From: JACJYM01 sp965230495 | GTDB taxonomy: Bacteria; Bacteroidota; Bacteroidia; Chitinophagales; Saprospiraceae | Length of the DNA: 64,000 nucleotides | Direction: 5' to 3' | Assembly (NCBI GenBank): GCA_965230495.1 | Contig: OZ246004.1 | Coordinates: forward strand, 1,116,001-1,180,000 | Shown here: positions 56,230-64,000 of the stretch, piece after piece | How the letters are laid out: the number at the start of each line of letters is the position of its first letter | Position numbering within the stretch: position 1 is the stretch's first letter | The notes under the pieces: generated by a model | The model's database searches: none | What the model was told of the DNA's origin: nothing | What the model saw: only the letters and a program-made list of their open reading frames with translations | Translations under genes and position numbers: made by a program

Positions 56230-56868
56230 TCATTCTATTCTAAACTCATGATTTACATTAAATCTTGATGTTCTTCTATTCTCATCGATCATTGTAACAC
56301 TTTGAACAAAGATCACATCATCTTTTTTTAAATCCTGTATAAAATCTGTAAAAATCTTTGTATTCATACGATGTAAATGGATTTGAAAGGGCCTCACTAT
56401 CCCACCCTTATTGACACTAAAATTGATACTATAAGGAGAATATATTTTATTGAGCCTTTCATTTTTCTCGTCAAAATGAATGGTCAAATCCTCCAAAAAG
56501 TTAGACAATCTTGATTTAGACAGAAGATTCAACTTTTGGGTTTCAATTAAGATTTCAGGATTCGGCAGGTTAATTACCTCTGTTGAAACAATATCTACTG
56601 GTAAATTTTTATAATATAATTTTATTTTAACTTCTCCTTCTGGGTACTTCGGAGCAATAAGATAAAGAGAATCGTTTTGTTTCGCAACACGTGCGTCCTT
56701 GCATTTAAGTTTAATCTTGGCCAGATCTGCTCCATTTAGTTCAATCTCAATTGGATTATTAACTCCAGAATACAAGTGGGTAATGTCATTTTTAAATGAA
56801 GGTATCCTCTGAGCGGAAGATAAATTAAAAGCTAAAAAGGAAATAAATAATATGGTATACCTAAACAT
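56230..56868 (-). CDS. secreted protein resembling the C-terminal domains of GldM
   Basis: A 212-residue protein with a signal peptide (cleavage near NLSSAQ). The mature part has LYSGVNNPIEIEL at the N-terminus and LKKDDVIFVQSVTMIDENRR near the end. These resemble the beta-rich periplasmic D3/D4 domains of the gliding/T9SS motor protein GldM, but no membrane helices or coiled-coil N-terminal domains are present. It could interact with the T9SS/gliding machinery, or the fold may simply be shared. I call it as a family resemblance, not an identified GldM. It is convergent with ubiX and divergent from the MCE gene. Confidence 0.6.
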   Translation of the reverse strand: MFRYTILFISFLAFNLSSAQRIPSFKNDITHLYSGVNNPIEIELNGADLAKIKLKCKDARVAKQNDSLYLIAPKYPEGEVKIKLYYKNLPVDIVSTEVINLPNPEILIETQKLNLLSKSRLSNFLEDLTIHFDEKNERLNKIYSPYSINFSVNKGGIVRPFQIHLHRMNTKIFTDFIQDLKKDDVIFVQSVTMIDENRRTSRFNVNHEFRIE

Positions 56869-56980
56869 ATGTATAGAGTTTCATATGTAACGAAGATATG
56901 GTAATAAACGTTACAATTTGACCATTTCTTAAACAAATCTAAATTATATGTATTTAACTAAAATGAACTAAGTTAATTAT

Positions 56981-56988
56981 TACTTTTG
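56981..56988 (+). promoter_or_regulatory. -7 box of the MCE/MlaD gene
   Basis: TACTTTTG, a perfect TAnnTTTG match, 35 bases before the ATG at 57023, in the 154-base gap between divergent genes. Confidence 0.5.
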
Positions 56989-57022
56989 TGGTTCATTTTT
57001 AGCAAGAGGAAATCAAATATAC

Positions 57023-58063
57023 ATGACTAAAGAAGCAAAACTAGGTCTATTAGTAATCATTACAACATTCTTTTCTATATGGGGATATAAGTTTATCAAA
57101 GGAAAAGATTTATTCTCTAAGTCATACGAGTACAAGACTGTTTACAAAGATATTACAGGGTTAGCGGTCTCATCACCGGTGATGATCAATGGATTCAAAG
57201 TTGGAACTGTTACGGAGGTAAAACTCAATGAGCAAAATGTAGAATCCATGATTATTACTATGTCTCTTGATGATGATTATAAAATTCCATCCGATGCTTA
57301 CGCCGTTCAATTTAATGATGGCATAGTAGGTGGAAAAGCCATAGCTATAGAATTTGACAAGATATGTTCTAATAATTGCCTTGAAAATGGAGGCACCTTA
57401 AGAAGTAAAAACAGAGGAATGCTAACCTCTATGTTAGGTACTGACAATCTAGATGGATATATCGAAACTGCAAATAAAGAATTCAATAATACTATTTCTA
57501 ATCTTGGTGGAGAAGGACAAGATGGTCAAATCCATGAAATGGTTAGGAATATTAATAGCACTATGAATAATCTTGCTCAATTAACCAACAACTTAAACAA
57601 TATGGTGCTATCCAATAACAAAAATATTGCTGGTTTTTCGTCCAACCTCAATACTATCACTCAAGGTCTTGCAGATAATAACGAAAATATTAGTCAATTA
57701 ATAAAAAATCTAACCAATATAACCAACAGCATTAACAAAGCTGATATTGGTGAATCTACGGCAAGTACCATGACCGAAGCTAAAAATGCCTTAACTCAGC
57801 TAAACACCACCTTGGAGTCTACTGAAAGTACGATGAAAAAATTGGATAACGTACTTGAAAAAGTTGATACTGGAGATGGTAGTCTGGCCAAACTACTTAA
57901 TGACCAACTCCTTTATGATAATTTGGAATTTACAAGTAGAAACCTTGGTTTGTTACTTCAAGACTTACGTTTAAATCCGAAAAGGTATGTAAATGTTTCA
58001 GTTTTCGGAAGAAAAGCAAAAGACTTTAAACTTCCTGAAGATGATCCCGCATTTAATGATTAA
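57023..58063 (+). CDS. MCE/MlaD-family lipid-transport protein
   Basis: A 346-residue protein with one N-terminal membrane anchor (LGLLVIITTFFSIWGYKFI) and a single MCE domain (about residues 38-120; VSSPVMINGFKVGTVTEV is diagnostic). A long Asn/Gln/Thr-rich helical region (about 150-300) then suits the hollow helical tube of MCE proteins. By family it is the periplasmic part of a phospholipid transporter between the two membranes. The matching ATPase (MlaF) and permease (MlaE) are not in the window. A promoter box lies 35 bases upstream. Confidence 0.88.
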   Translation: MTKEAKLGLLVIITTFFSIWGYKFIKGKDLFSKSYEYKTVYKDITGLAVSSPVMINGFKVGTVTEVKLNEQNVESMIITMSLDDDYKIPSDAYAVQFNDGIVGGKAIAIEFDKICSNNCLENGGTLRSKNRGMLTSMLGTDNLDGYIETANKEFNNTISNLGGEGQDGQIHEMVRNINSTMNNLAQLTNNLNNMVLSNNKNIAGFSSNLNTITQGLADNNENISQLIKNLTNITNSINKADIGESTASTMTEAKNALTQLNTTLESTESTMKKLDNVLEKVDTGDGSLAKLLNDQLLYDNLEFTSRNLGLLLQDLRLNPKRYVNVSVFGRKAKDFKLPEDDPAFND

Positions 58064-58110
58064 TTATTCTCTAGAAATTATGTTTGTTAGACTTATCATC
58101 ATTTTTTGAA

Positions 58111-58248
58111 ATGAAAAATAATAATATCAATTACATAGATTTCAAATGCATCAATCTGGAAAGTATAAAATCATTTTATGGCCAAGCTTGCAATTGGACA
58201 TTTACCGATTATGGCCCAACTTATACCTTTAGACCCTTACAGAAATGA
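58111..58248 (+). pseudogene. truncated VOC (glyoxalase/bleomycin-resistance) family gene remnant
   Basis: A 45-codon open frame from ATG 58111 to TGA 58248. It encodes INYIDFKCINLESIKSFY, then a segment NWTFTDYGPTYTF, which matches the first 40 residues of small VOC proteins (the FY...W-F-DYGP pattern). It stops there, and neither the other two frames nor the following 37 bases continue the domain, which is normally about 115-125 residues. The part that supplies the second metal-ligand half is lost, so it is probably a decayed gene. The short length alone could also mean a small real peptide, which I think less likely. Confidence 0.55.
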
Positions 58249-58285
58249 ACTTGCTGTATGGTCAGATCAAACTTAATATTTAGTA

Positions 58286-58615
58286 ATGAAACTATTTTCT
58301 ATTTGTACCTCTTGTAAAAATTCATTAAACATTAAATCTAATGCTGTTTCAAGGCATGACTTAATCAGAGATAAAGGTGAGTTTTTTGTTATACAGTGTA
58401 ATCATTGCTTGAAAAATCAAAAAATTCATGTTAACCAGGTAAGAGCTCGAGAAAACAAAATCATTATTATCGGTGGTATCCTAATTGGATTGCTTATAAC
58501 TATAGTTTTATGGAATTTTTTAGGAGCTATTGGGACGATTTCGATTGCCGTACCGATATTGGTATGGCGTCAACAACAAGAGAGTGTTCATACTTTTAAT
58601 AAATATATAATCTAA
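58286..58615 (+). CDS. hypothetical small zinc-ribbon membrane protein
   Basis: A 109-residue protein. The N-terminal part has two CxxC pairs (ICTSCKNS and IQCNHCLKN), a zinc-ribbon pattern, in a soluble domain of about 55 residues. Two hydrophobic helices follow (IIIIGGILIGLLITIVLW and GAIGTISIAVPILVW), and a short polar tail ends the protein. I do not recognise a named family. It overlaps the convergent helicase gene by 4 bases and follows the VOC remnant by 37 bases. Confidence 0.7.
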   Translation: MKLFSICTSCKNSLNIKSNAVSRHDLIRDKGEFFVIQCNHCLKNQKIHVNQVRARENKIIIIGGILIGLLITIVLWNFLGAIGTISIAVPILVWRQQQESVHTFNKYII

Positions 58616-60738
58616 GACTTAACCTTCTTAAGCATCCAAGTTCTTACCCATCTAAGTTCTCCGAAGCTACAATCAAAAGGTACTTTTTTGATCACATCAG
58701 TTAGTGTTTCATCATCAAAATTTGTAAAATAATCACTCAAACTTTTCAGTCGCTTTTCAGTGAGCAAATCCTCTATTTTCACCTTATCTTCAGCCAATAA
58801 CTTTCCAAGGTGGGATTCTACCGTTCCCACTGTAAGCTCTCTAGCTTGGGCTATTTCTTCGATGCTATATTTATTATTCCAGAGTTCTAGCGTGAGTTCG
58901 TGAGTGGTCGGTTTACCCGACTTACTACCAAATAGTTGTTTTCTTTTGTGCTTAATTTCTTCTTTATAAACAATTTGTTTTCGAAACTTAATAGCATATA
59001 AGTTCTCCATGTGAGACCAAATCATATCCTCTAATCTTCCCAACCTCGTGGTATAAGTTTTATACTTGGATTTAGATTTATACCCCATTTTATTCTCCTC
59101 AATTGGGTCCAGTAAATTTTGTTGGATGAAATCAGTAAAATACCCTATTCCTTTATCTACCCTATCAACTATTTCATCCGTACGATCGACATCCGTTTCT
59201 TTTCTGAAAATGAATTCAAGTTGAGCTTTAAACTTAGTGCCCACCTGATTAAGTGCCGCTACCTGCTTATTTAGTCTCCGTAACCATCTTCGTATATCCC
59301 CTTTAATTTCCCAGTCTTTTTCTCCAATATACTCTCCCAAATCCTCAATATAATTATTAACCTTTTCCAGATCAAAATAACTTATCAATCGATGGTCTTC
59401 GAAGTCCTTCTTCGCTTTCTCAAGTCTTATTTCTAAAGATTCGTTAATTCTATTTGCCTCGTAGTAGTCAACAATATTCCTATCAACAATAATATTGTTG
59501 GCTGAGATTTTTGACATAAGATATAGTCCGTCCAAAGATCTACATCTACTTAGAGCTACATACAACTGTCCTGCAGCAAATGTATCTTCAAGATCTACTA
59601 TTAACTCATCAAAGGTTAATCCTTGACTTTTATGGACGGTAACTGCCCAGGCTAATTTTAAAGGAAACTGAGTGAAAGTTCCCAACTCCTTAGATTTAAT
59701 CTCTCCTGATGAACTCACCTCATATTTTGTGTTTTTCCACTCTTCAGGTTCCACTAGAATAGTATCTCCTTCCAGAGTAACCACTTTCACCTCGTTTTTA
59801 TCAATTTTATAAACCCTTCCAATCAAACCGTTGTAATATAGACCATCTTTGTGGTTTTTGATAAACATAACCTGTGTGCCCTCTTTTAGCACTAACTTTT
59901 CTTCAACTGGAAATGAATTATCATAGAATTGTCCTTCTATTTTTGCAATGAGTTCATGAGATTTACCCTTTAGTTTATTTAATTCTGAAATATTCTTGGC
60001 ATTCGCCTTTCTATTGTGTGTCGTTAAAAGTAATAATTGTTCATCCTTTATATCAGTATGATGTCTGCTATTCAAAATCTCTAGATCCTTTGCCTTTTTA
60101 ATTCCCAATCTAATATTGTTAAGAATCTCAACAAATAAAGGATTTTCTTGTCTATAGACAGTATTTAACTCAAGAGTTACAGAGTCCGACCTTTGCCATG
60201 CATGTGAATTGAAAAAAAATATACCTTCATAAAACTGTTTTAGAATATGCAGTTCGTCATTTCTTATCACTGGTGACAATTGGAACAAATCACCAATTAC
60301 GAATAACTGTACTCCTCCAAAAGGCATACTGTTCTTTCTAATTCTCCTTAATGTGGCATCAATGGCATCCATCATATCTGCTCTTACCATGCTTATTTCA
60401 TCAATAATTAGCAGTTCTAATTCATAAATAACATTCCGTTGATTTCTTCGGATCTTTTGGGTAGATGCTAACTCATGCATACTCATAATTCCTCCTACGG
60501 GAATAGGATCATTGGTAGGGGCAAAAGTTTTTGGAGGGAGTTGAAATAAAGAATGAATAGTCACACCTCCAGCATTTATTGCTGCTACACCAGTAGGTGC
60601 TACTATTGCTAGCTTTTTGTTTGTCTGACTAATAATTTTTTTTAATAATGTAGTTTTACCTGTACCCGCTTTACCTGTTAAAAAAACATTAGCTCTTGTT
60701 TTTAAAACAAATTCTTCCACCAATTGAGTTACATTCAT
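58612..60738 (-). CDS. Pif1/RecD-like superfamily 1 helicase with C-terminal helix-turn-helix
   Basis: A 708-residue AAA/SF1B helicase. It has Walker A GKAGTGKTTLLKK, the Pif1-type VAPTGVAAINAGGVTIHS segment, Walker B LLIIDEISMVRADM, and the late helicase motif WAVTVHKSQGLTFDE with YVALSRCRS. The C-terminal 150 residues hold a helical region and SIEEIAQARELTVGTVESHL, a winged-helix-like repeat often seen at the end of RecQ/RNase D-type nucleic-acid proteins. It should unwind DNA in repair or replication. The gene begins 5 bases after the ABC ATPase stop. Partner proteins are not evident. Confidence 0.87.
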   Translation of the reverse strand: MNVTQLVEEFVLKTRANVFLTGKAGTGKTTLLKKIISQTNKKLAIVAPTGVAAINAGGVTIHSLFQLPPKTFAPTNDPIPVGGIMSMHELASTQKIRRNQRNVIYELELLIIDEISMVRADMMDAIDATLRRIRKNSMPFGGVQLFVIGDLFQLSPVIRNDELHILKQFYEGIFFFNSHAWQRSDSVTLELNTVYRQENPLFVEILNNIRLGIKKAKDLEILNSRHHTDIKDEQLLLLTTHNRKANAKNISELNKLKGKSHELIAKIEGQFYDNSFPVEEKLVLKEGTQVMFIKNHKDGLYYNGLIGRVYKIDKNEVKVVTLEGDTILVEPEEWKNTKYEVSSSGEIKSKELGTFTQFPLKLAWAVTVHKSQGLTFDELIVDLEDTFAAGQLYVALSRCRSLDGLYLMSKISANNIIVDRNIVDYYEANRINESLEIRLEKAKKDFEDHRLISYFDLEKVNNYIEDLGEYIGEKDWEIKGDIRRWLRRLNKQVAALNQVGTKFKAQLEFIFRKETDVDRTDEIVDRVDKGIGYFTDFIQQNLLDPIEENKMGYKSKSKYKTYTTRLGRLEDMIWSHMENLYAIKFRKQIVYKEEIKHKRKQLFGSKSGKPTTHELTLELWNNKYSIEEIAQARELTVGTVESHLGKLLAEDKVKIEDLLTEKRLKSLSDYFTNFDDETLTDVIKKVPFDCSFGELRWVRTWMLKKVKS

Positions 60739-60743
60739 ATGTT

Positions 60744-62465
60744 CTATTTAGGTATAGCAGCTATTAAAGATCTTGTATAGTCATTTGAAGGAGAATTAAA
60801 AACTTCTTCAACATTTCCTCTCTCTACAATTTTTCCATCTTTTAGCACTAAAACTGTATCGCAAAAAAACTTAATAACAGAAAGATCATGTGAAATAAAC
60901 AAATAGCTAAGATCAAATTGATCTTTCAGATCCTTAAGTAAATTAAGTATTTGTGCTTGAACTGATACATCTAATGCTGAAACACTCTCATCACATATTA
61001 TGAATTTAGGCTCAACACTCAATGTCCTTGCTATTGAAATTCTCTGTCTTTGCCCACCACTGAACTGATGCGGATATCTATCATAATGGTCAGGCTGCAA
61101 TCCAACTGCTTCCAATAGTTCAATAACTTTTTCTTTTCTCTGTTTATTGTTATTAAACAAGTTATGAACTTGCATTGGCTCCTGAATAGCCTTTCCTATT
61201 TTCATTTTCGGGTTCAATGAAGAAAAAGGATCTTGAAATATAATCTGGAGATCCTTTCTATATTTTCGTAATCCTGATGTACTCAACTCGAACAAATTAT
61301 TTCCCTGATAAAGAACTACTCCAGAAGTTGGATTCAAGAGTTTTAACATTGTATGTCCAATTGTAGACTTTCCACTGCCAGATTCACCAACAAGCCCAAC
61401 AATCTCTCCCTTTCTCACAGTAAAAGAAACATTATCAACTGCTCTTTTATATTTAGTGACTTTACCAAAAAAATTACGGGATATCGGGTATTCCTTGGTC
61501 AAGTTTTTGACATCTATTAATACATCTCTATCTGTTAAAGCGTTTATTCTAGTCTCAAATTCCTCTGTACTTTCTTCGTGAAATGCTAAAAATTGTGGTA
61601 TCTCTTGGGTACTCAGTTCCAAAAACTCATTTACTGTCGGAAGTCTTTTGAAACGCCTATCTAGTGGTGGCCTACATGCCAGTAAACCACGGGTATAAGC
61701 ATCTTGGGGTCTATTGAAAATATGATAAGTTTCTCCTGACTCAACAATTTCTCCATTCTTCATAACCAACACCCTATCACATAACTGCTTAATTACTCCT
61801 AAATCATGACTGACAAAAATAAAGGCACAGCCATATTTTTTCCTGATATCACTTATCAATTCAATGATTTCTTTTTGAATAGTAACATCGAGTGCTGTGG
61901 TAGGCTCATCTGCAATTATAATAGAGGGTTTGTTTATTAAAGCAATTGCAATCATCACCCTTTGAAGTTGTCCTCCAGACAACTCATGTGGGTAAGATCT
62001 ATAAATCCTTTCCGCATCATCTAACCTTACCTCCTCAAATAACTCAAGAACCAGTTTCTTGGATATATCTCTTTTATCAGGAAAATGAATTAACAGTGCT
62101 TCTTCTACTTGCTTTCCACATCTATGGGTTGGATTTAAAGAACTCATAGGTTCTTGAAAAACCATACTTATACTTCTTCCGCGAATACTGCACATCTCCT
62201 TTTCCGAAGCATCAGTAATATTAATAATCTCATTTGCATCTTGTAACTTAACATTTCCACTAACAATATCCCCTCCTTTTGGAATTAACTTAATAAGTGA
62301 CAAACATGTTAATGATTTTCCACTACCTGACTCTCCTACTATTCCCAGTATCTCTCCCTTTTTGAGATTGAAAGATACATCCTTAACAACTTCTAACGAT
62401 TTTTCATTTTGACGAAAAACAATGTCTAAATTTTTTACTTCTAAAAGCTTACTATTTTCAGACAT
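60744..62465 (-). CDS. double ATP-binding protein of a peptide ABC transporter (DppDF/YejF-like)
   Basis: About 573 residues with two fused nucleotide-binding domains. Domain 1 has Walker A GESGSGKSLTC and signature LSGGQLQRV; domain 2 has GESGSGKSTIGH and FSGGQRQRI. Both carry the C-terminal oligopeptide-type extension (RPQDAYTRGLLACRPP and SPSNDYTRSLIAAIP), so it is a DppD-DppF fusion. I use the ATG at 62465; the TTG at 62480 is longer and overlaps the Nudix gene more. It most likely powers the DppB-like permease at 50015 together with unseen components. Confidence 0.92.
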   Translation of the reverse strand: MSENSKLLEVKNLDIVFRQNEKSLEVVKDVSFNLKKGEILGIVGESGSGKSLTCLSLIKLIPKGGDIVSGNVKLQDANEIINITDASEKEMCSIRGRSISMVFQEPMSSLNPTHRCGKQVEEALLIHFPDKRDISKKLVLELFEEVRLDDAERIYRSYPHELSGGQLQRVMIAIALINKPSIIIADEPTTALDVTIQKEIIELISDIRKKYGCAFIFVSHDLGVIKQLCDRVLVMKNGEIVESGETYHIFNRPQDAYTRGLLACRPPLDRRFKRLPTVNEFLELSTQEIPQFLAFHEESTEEFETRINALTDRDVLIDVKNLTKEYPISRNFFGKVTKYKRAVDNVSFTVRKGEIVGLVGESGSGKSTIGHTMLKLLNPTSGVVLYQGNNLFELSTSGLRKYRKDLQIIFQDPFSSLNPKMKIGKAIQEPMQVHNLFNNNKQRKEKVIELLEAVGLQPDHYDRYPHQFSGGQRQRISIARTLSVEPKFIICDESVSALDVSVQAQILNLLKDLKDQFDLSYLFISHDLSVIKFFCDTVLVLKDGKIVERGNVEEVFNSPSNDYTRSLIAAIPK

Positions 62466-62469
62466 AGCC

Positions 62470-63159
62470 CTAAATTTCAAAAATAAAACCCTCTGCTTTA
62501 TAAGCTAGGTATTTCTCTCTATTAAACCTAAACAAACGTGCAGGTCTATGGGCTACATTCTCCTGATATTTTTGTAAATCTTCAAGAATACCCATCTTTA
62601 AAATTTTCTTTCTAAAGTTTCTCTTGTCCAGTGTTTTGTTCAATACGGTCTCATAAAGACTTTGTAAATCTGTCAAGGTGAATTCCTCAGGAAGAAGTTC
62701 AAAACCAATAGGTCGAGTAAGAACATTTTGTTGTAATCTCTCTAAGCACAATGACAAAATCGTGTTATGATCGAACGCTAGTTTTGGCAAATTATTAATG
62801 CTCTTCCAGTCCAAAATAAACTCCACATCGCTTGAATCCATCATTACTCTTTCTATGTTTACAAGCGAATAATATCCCACCGTAATTACTCTTCCCTGTG
62901 GGTGCCTGCTAACCTTGCCAAAGGTATATACTTGCTCTAAAAAAACATTAGTCAATCCAGTAAGTTGATATAATACTCTAGCTGGGGCATCGTCCAAATC
63001 TTCATCAGGGTGTACCATAGCCCCGGGAAGAGCCCATACATCCTTAAAAGGTTCATGAATCCTTTTAAGCAATAATACCTTTAAATCTTCGGCACTAAAG
63101 CCGAAAATAACGTTATCAACGGAAAACGCAGATTTAAAATATTGCTCTCTAAATGGCAT
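62470..63159 (-). CDS. NrtR-like Nudix-domain transcriptional regulator
   Basis: About 229 residues: an N-terminal Nudix-fold domain followed by a winged helix-turn-helix (LTDLQSLYETVLNKTLDKRN, then a FRKKILKMGIL segment and HRPARLFRFNREKY), the layout of NrtR/AraR-type regulators. The Nudix box is degenerate: the expected RExxEE is replaced by RVLYQL, so hydrolase activity is unlikely and ligand sensing is expected. The longer frame starts at a TTG (63198), but a TATCTTTG box at 63186 would lie inside it, so I use the ATG at 63159. NrtR proteins sense ADP-ribose and AraR senses arabinose; neither can be chosen here. The ABC ATPase gene follows by 4 bases. Confidence 0.85.
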   Translation of the reverse strand: MPFREQYFKSAFSVDNVIFGFSAEDLKVLLLKRIHEPFKDVWALPGAMVHPDEDLDDAPARVLYQLTGLTNVFLEQVYTFGKVSRHPQGRVITVGYYSLVNIERVMMDSSDVEFILDWKSINNLPKLAFDHNTILSLCLERLQQNVLTRPIGFELLPEEFTLTDLQSLYETVLNKTLDKRNFRKKILKMGILEDLQKYQENVAHRPARLFRFNREKYLAYKAEGFIFEI

Positions 63160-63185
63160 AAAAGTATTTGTAATGATACAGGCTC

Positions 63186-63193
63186 CAAAGATA
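63186..63193 (-). promoter_or_regulatory. -7 box of the Nudix regulator operon
   Basis: TATCTTTG on the minus strand, a perfect TAnnTTTG match, 27 bases before the ATG at 63159 and inside the longer TTG-start frame. It supports the shorter Nudix protein and a promoter for the Nudix-ABC-helicase run. Confidence 0.5.
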
Positions 63194-63204
63194 GCCAATA
63201 TGGT

Positions 63205-63717
63205 TTATCCCTCAAGTTTTTGAATCTGCTTTTTGTGCCTGTTAATATGATAATCAAAAAAGTCAATCATTTGGTTCAATGAAAACCTTCCAAAAGGATG
63301 TTTGAACATCGCTAATGAATAATATTTTTCATCTAAGCCATTAAGAAGTGTATAATACTTTTGACGTAATGCTCTCCATTTTTCAATTATCTGGTATTTA
63401 TTCATTCCAATTTGGTCTCTTGAAATAGATACCATTTCCGGGGCTTTCATTTTTTCTGTCCGGTTTGCTTTCCAAAGAAAAAGTTTAAACTTCAAGGTAT
63501 TTTTAAAGCTTAGTGGATTAAAAGAAGCATTCTGATCTAACTTATACGTAAGATACTTATACCCCAACTCTTCAGTAGTATACAGATGCATTAGTACTTC
63601 TTCCAAATTCCAAACAGGTGGTTCTGTCTCTTTGAAGTCATTGGATTCCAAATAGTCAAATAAGTTTTCCAATCTATTTGTATTGTCAGTTAGTTTGCTC
63701 AATGTTTTCGTCTTCAT
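63205..63717 (-). CDS. DinB-like (DinB/YfiT superfamily) protein
   Basis: A 170-residue four-helix protein. The expected metal-ligand His pattern is present: EVLMHLYTTEELGY early and DFFDYHINRHKKQI at the C-terminus, as in DinB/YfiT-type proteins. In this superfamily members are metal-dependent thiol (for example bacillithiol) transferases or of unknown use; bshC in the same window makes a bacillithiol link plausible but unproven. Its ATG lies 32 bases inside the end of the upstream OstA-like gene. Confidence 0.72.
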   Translation of the reverse strand: MKTKTLSKLTDNTNRLENLFDYLESNDFKETEPPVWNLEEVLMHLYTTEELGYKYLTYKLDQNASFNPLSFKNTLKFKLFLWKANRTEKMKAPEMVSISRDQIGMNKYQIIEKWRALRQKYYTLLNGLDEKYYSLAMFKHPFGRFSLNQMIDFFDYHINRHKKQIQKLEG

Positions 63718-64000
63718 CCGTAATTATTAGGTTAGGTATTCTATTTCTTAGTGTCCCTAAAACGGGCCTGTCCTTTTCATTCCATTCAAAGCCTTCTAGT
63801 CTAAGGGCTAAATGGTCTGTACCCTCCATAGGTAACGCTTCGGATTTAGGATCGATATAAAATCTAATATTTTGAATTTTACTATCATTAAAGTTAAATA
63901 TAATTAGACTACAATCTGTCGTATTAACTCCCGAGTATAGCTTCGTTTTTTCATCTTGCAGATAGTAAACTGATCTTGCATTACCCTTTACTTTCATTTT
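63686..64000 (-). CDS. OstA-like (LptA/LptD-related) protein, C-terminal part
   Basis: The frame stays open to the right edge, so only the C-terminal 105 residues are seen; the ATG at 63997 looks internal. The sequence ARSVYYLQDEKTKLYSGVNTTD, with SLIIFNFNDSKIQNIRFYIDP after it, then a WNEKDRPVLGTLRNR tail, resembles the end of Bacteroidota OstA-like proteins that belong to the LPS-transport family. It would act in the periplasm or outer membrane. The call depends on the short end fragment. It overlaps the DinB-like gene by 32 bases. Confidence 0.6.
   Translation of the reverse strand, partial: KMKVKGNARSVYYLQDEKTKLYSGVNTTDCSLIIFNFNDSKIQNIRFYIDPKSEALPMEGTDHLALRLEGFEWNEKDRPVLGTLRNRIPNLIITDEDENIEQTN

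Noticed and set aside
56221..56259. AATGTAAA / TTTACATT inverted repeat between ubiX and the GldM-like gene
   Set aside because: An 8-base stem with a 23-base loop, its right half inside the GldM-like coding sequence, with no U-tract. Too weak to call a terminator.
1..64000. CRISPR arrays, tRNA/rRNA genes, insertion sequences and phage genes
   Set aside because: No repeat-spacer pattern, tRNA-like clover leaf, transposase or integrase was seen in the window on either strand.

Overview
The window is a low-GC, gene-dense piece of a Bacteroidota chromosome, most likely a marine Saprospiraceae-type bacterium. This is judged from gene content, not from a phylogeny. The support is a SusC/SusD pair, many Cys-anchored lipoproteins with acidic residues after the Cys, a futalosine-pathway menaquinone gene, a bacillithiol gene (bshC), a GldM-like protein, and repeated TAnnTTTG promoter boxes typical of the phylum. 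I saw no tRNA, rRNA, CRISPR array, transposase or phage gene. No stretch longer than about 255 bases lacks a gene, so nothing over 300 needs explaining.

Layout. 1-1961 (-) is the 5' part of an FG-GAP/ASPIC lipoprotein gene that runs off the left edge. 2030-9148 (-) holds a cell-envelope cluster: an M43-like metalloprotease, fabG, an ADP-heptose epimerase, a lipoprotein, a PASTA protein and a very unusual tandem D-Ala-D-Ala ligase. 9367-12678 (+) is a large secreted Asp-box (BNR) protein.

12694-38317 (-) is one long polysaccharide/glycoside utilisation locus, with almost no gaps after susD. In transcription order it reads susC, susD, terminator-like hairpin, three giant FG-GAP/ASPIC lipoproteins (with a small lipoprotein between the first and second), periplasmic GH65, MFS transporter, cytoplasmic GH37 trehalase, cytoplasmic GH13 glucosidase, a PAP2/vanadium-haloperoxidase-like lipoprotein, a sodium:solute symporter and glycerol kinase. 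A divergent LacI regulator at 38561 (+) probably controls it. The enzymes point to small alpha-glucosides. The glycerol kinase raises the hypothesis that one substrate carries glycerol, for example glucosylglycerol.

39564-47625 (-) carries doxX-like, gcvP, an HMA-domain-fused TonB receptor with a Cys-rich small secreted protein (probable copper or other metal handling), a RidA protein and mqnE. 47706-50018 (+) has a glycosyltransferase and a ferredoxin reductase/[2Fe-2S] ferredoxin pair. 50015-56868 mixes housekeeping genes on both strands: an oligopeptide ABC permease, bshC, RNase Z, a STAS protein, folC, ubiX and a stand-alone GldM C-terminal-like protein. 57023-58615 (+) has an MCE/MlaD protein, a decayed VOC-family fragment and a small zinc-ribbon membrane protein. 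58612-64000 (-) is a run of a Pif1-like helicase, a fused two-domain peptide ABC ATPase, an NrtR-like Nudix regulator, a DinB-like protein and the C-terminal end of an OstA-like protein cut by the right edge.

Several start codons were corrected where the longest reading frame begins at TTG or GTG but an ATG fits better (fabG, trehalase, third FG-GAP protein, DoxX, glycosyltransferase, ABC ATPase, Nudix regulator). In two of these a promoter box overlaps the longer start.
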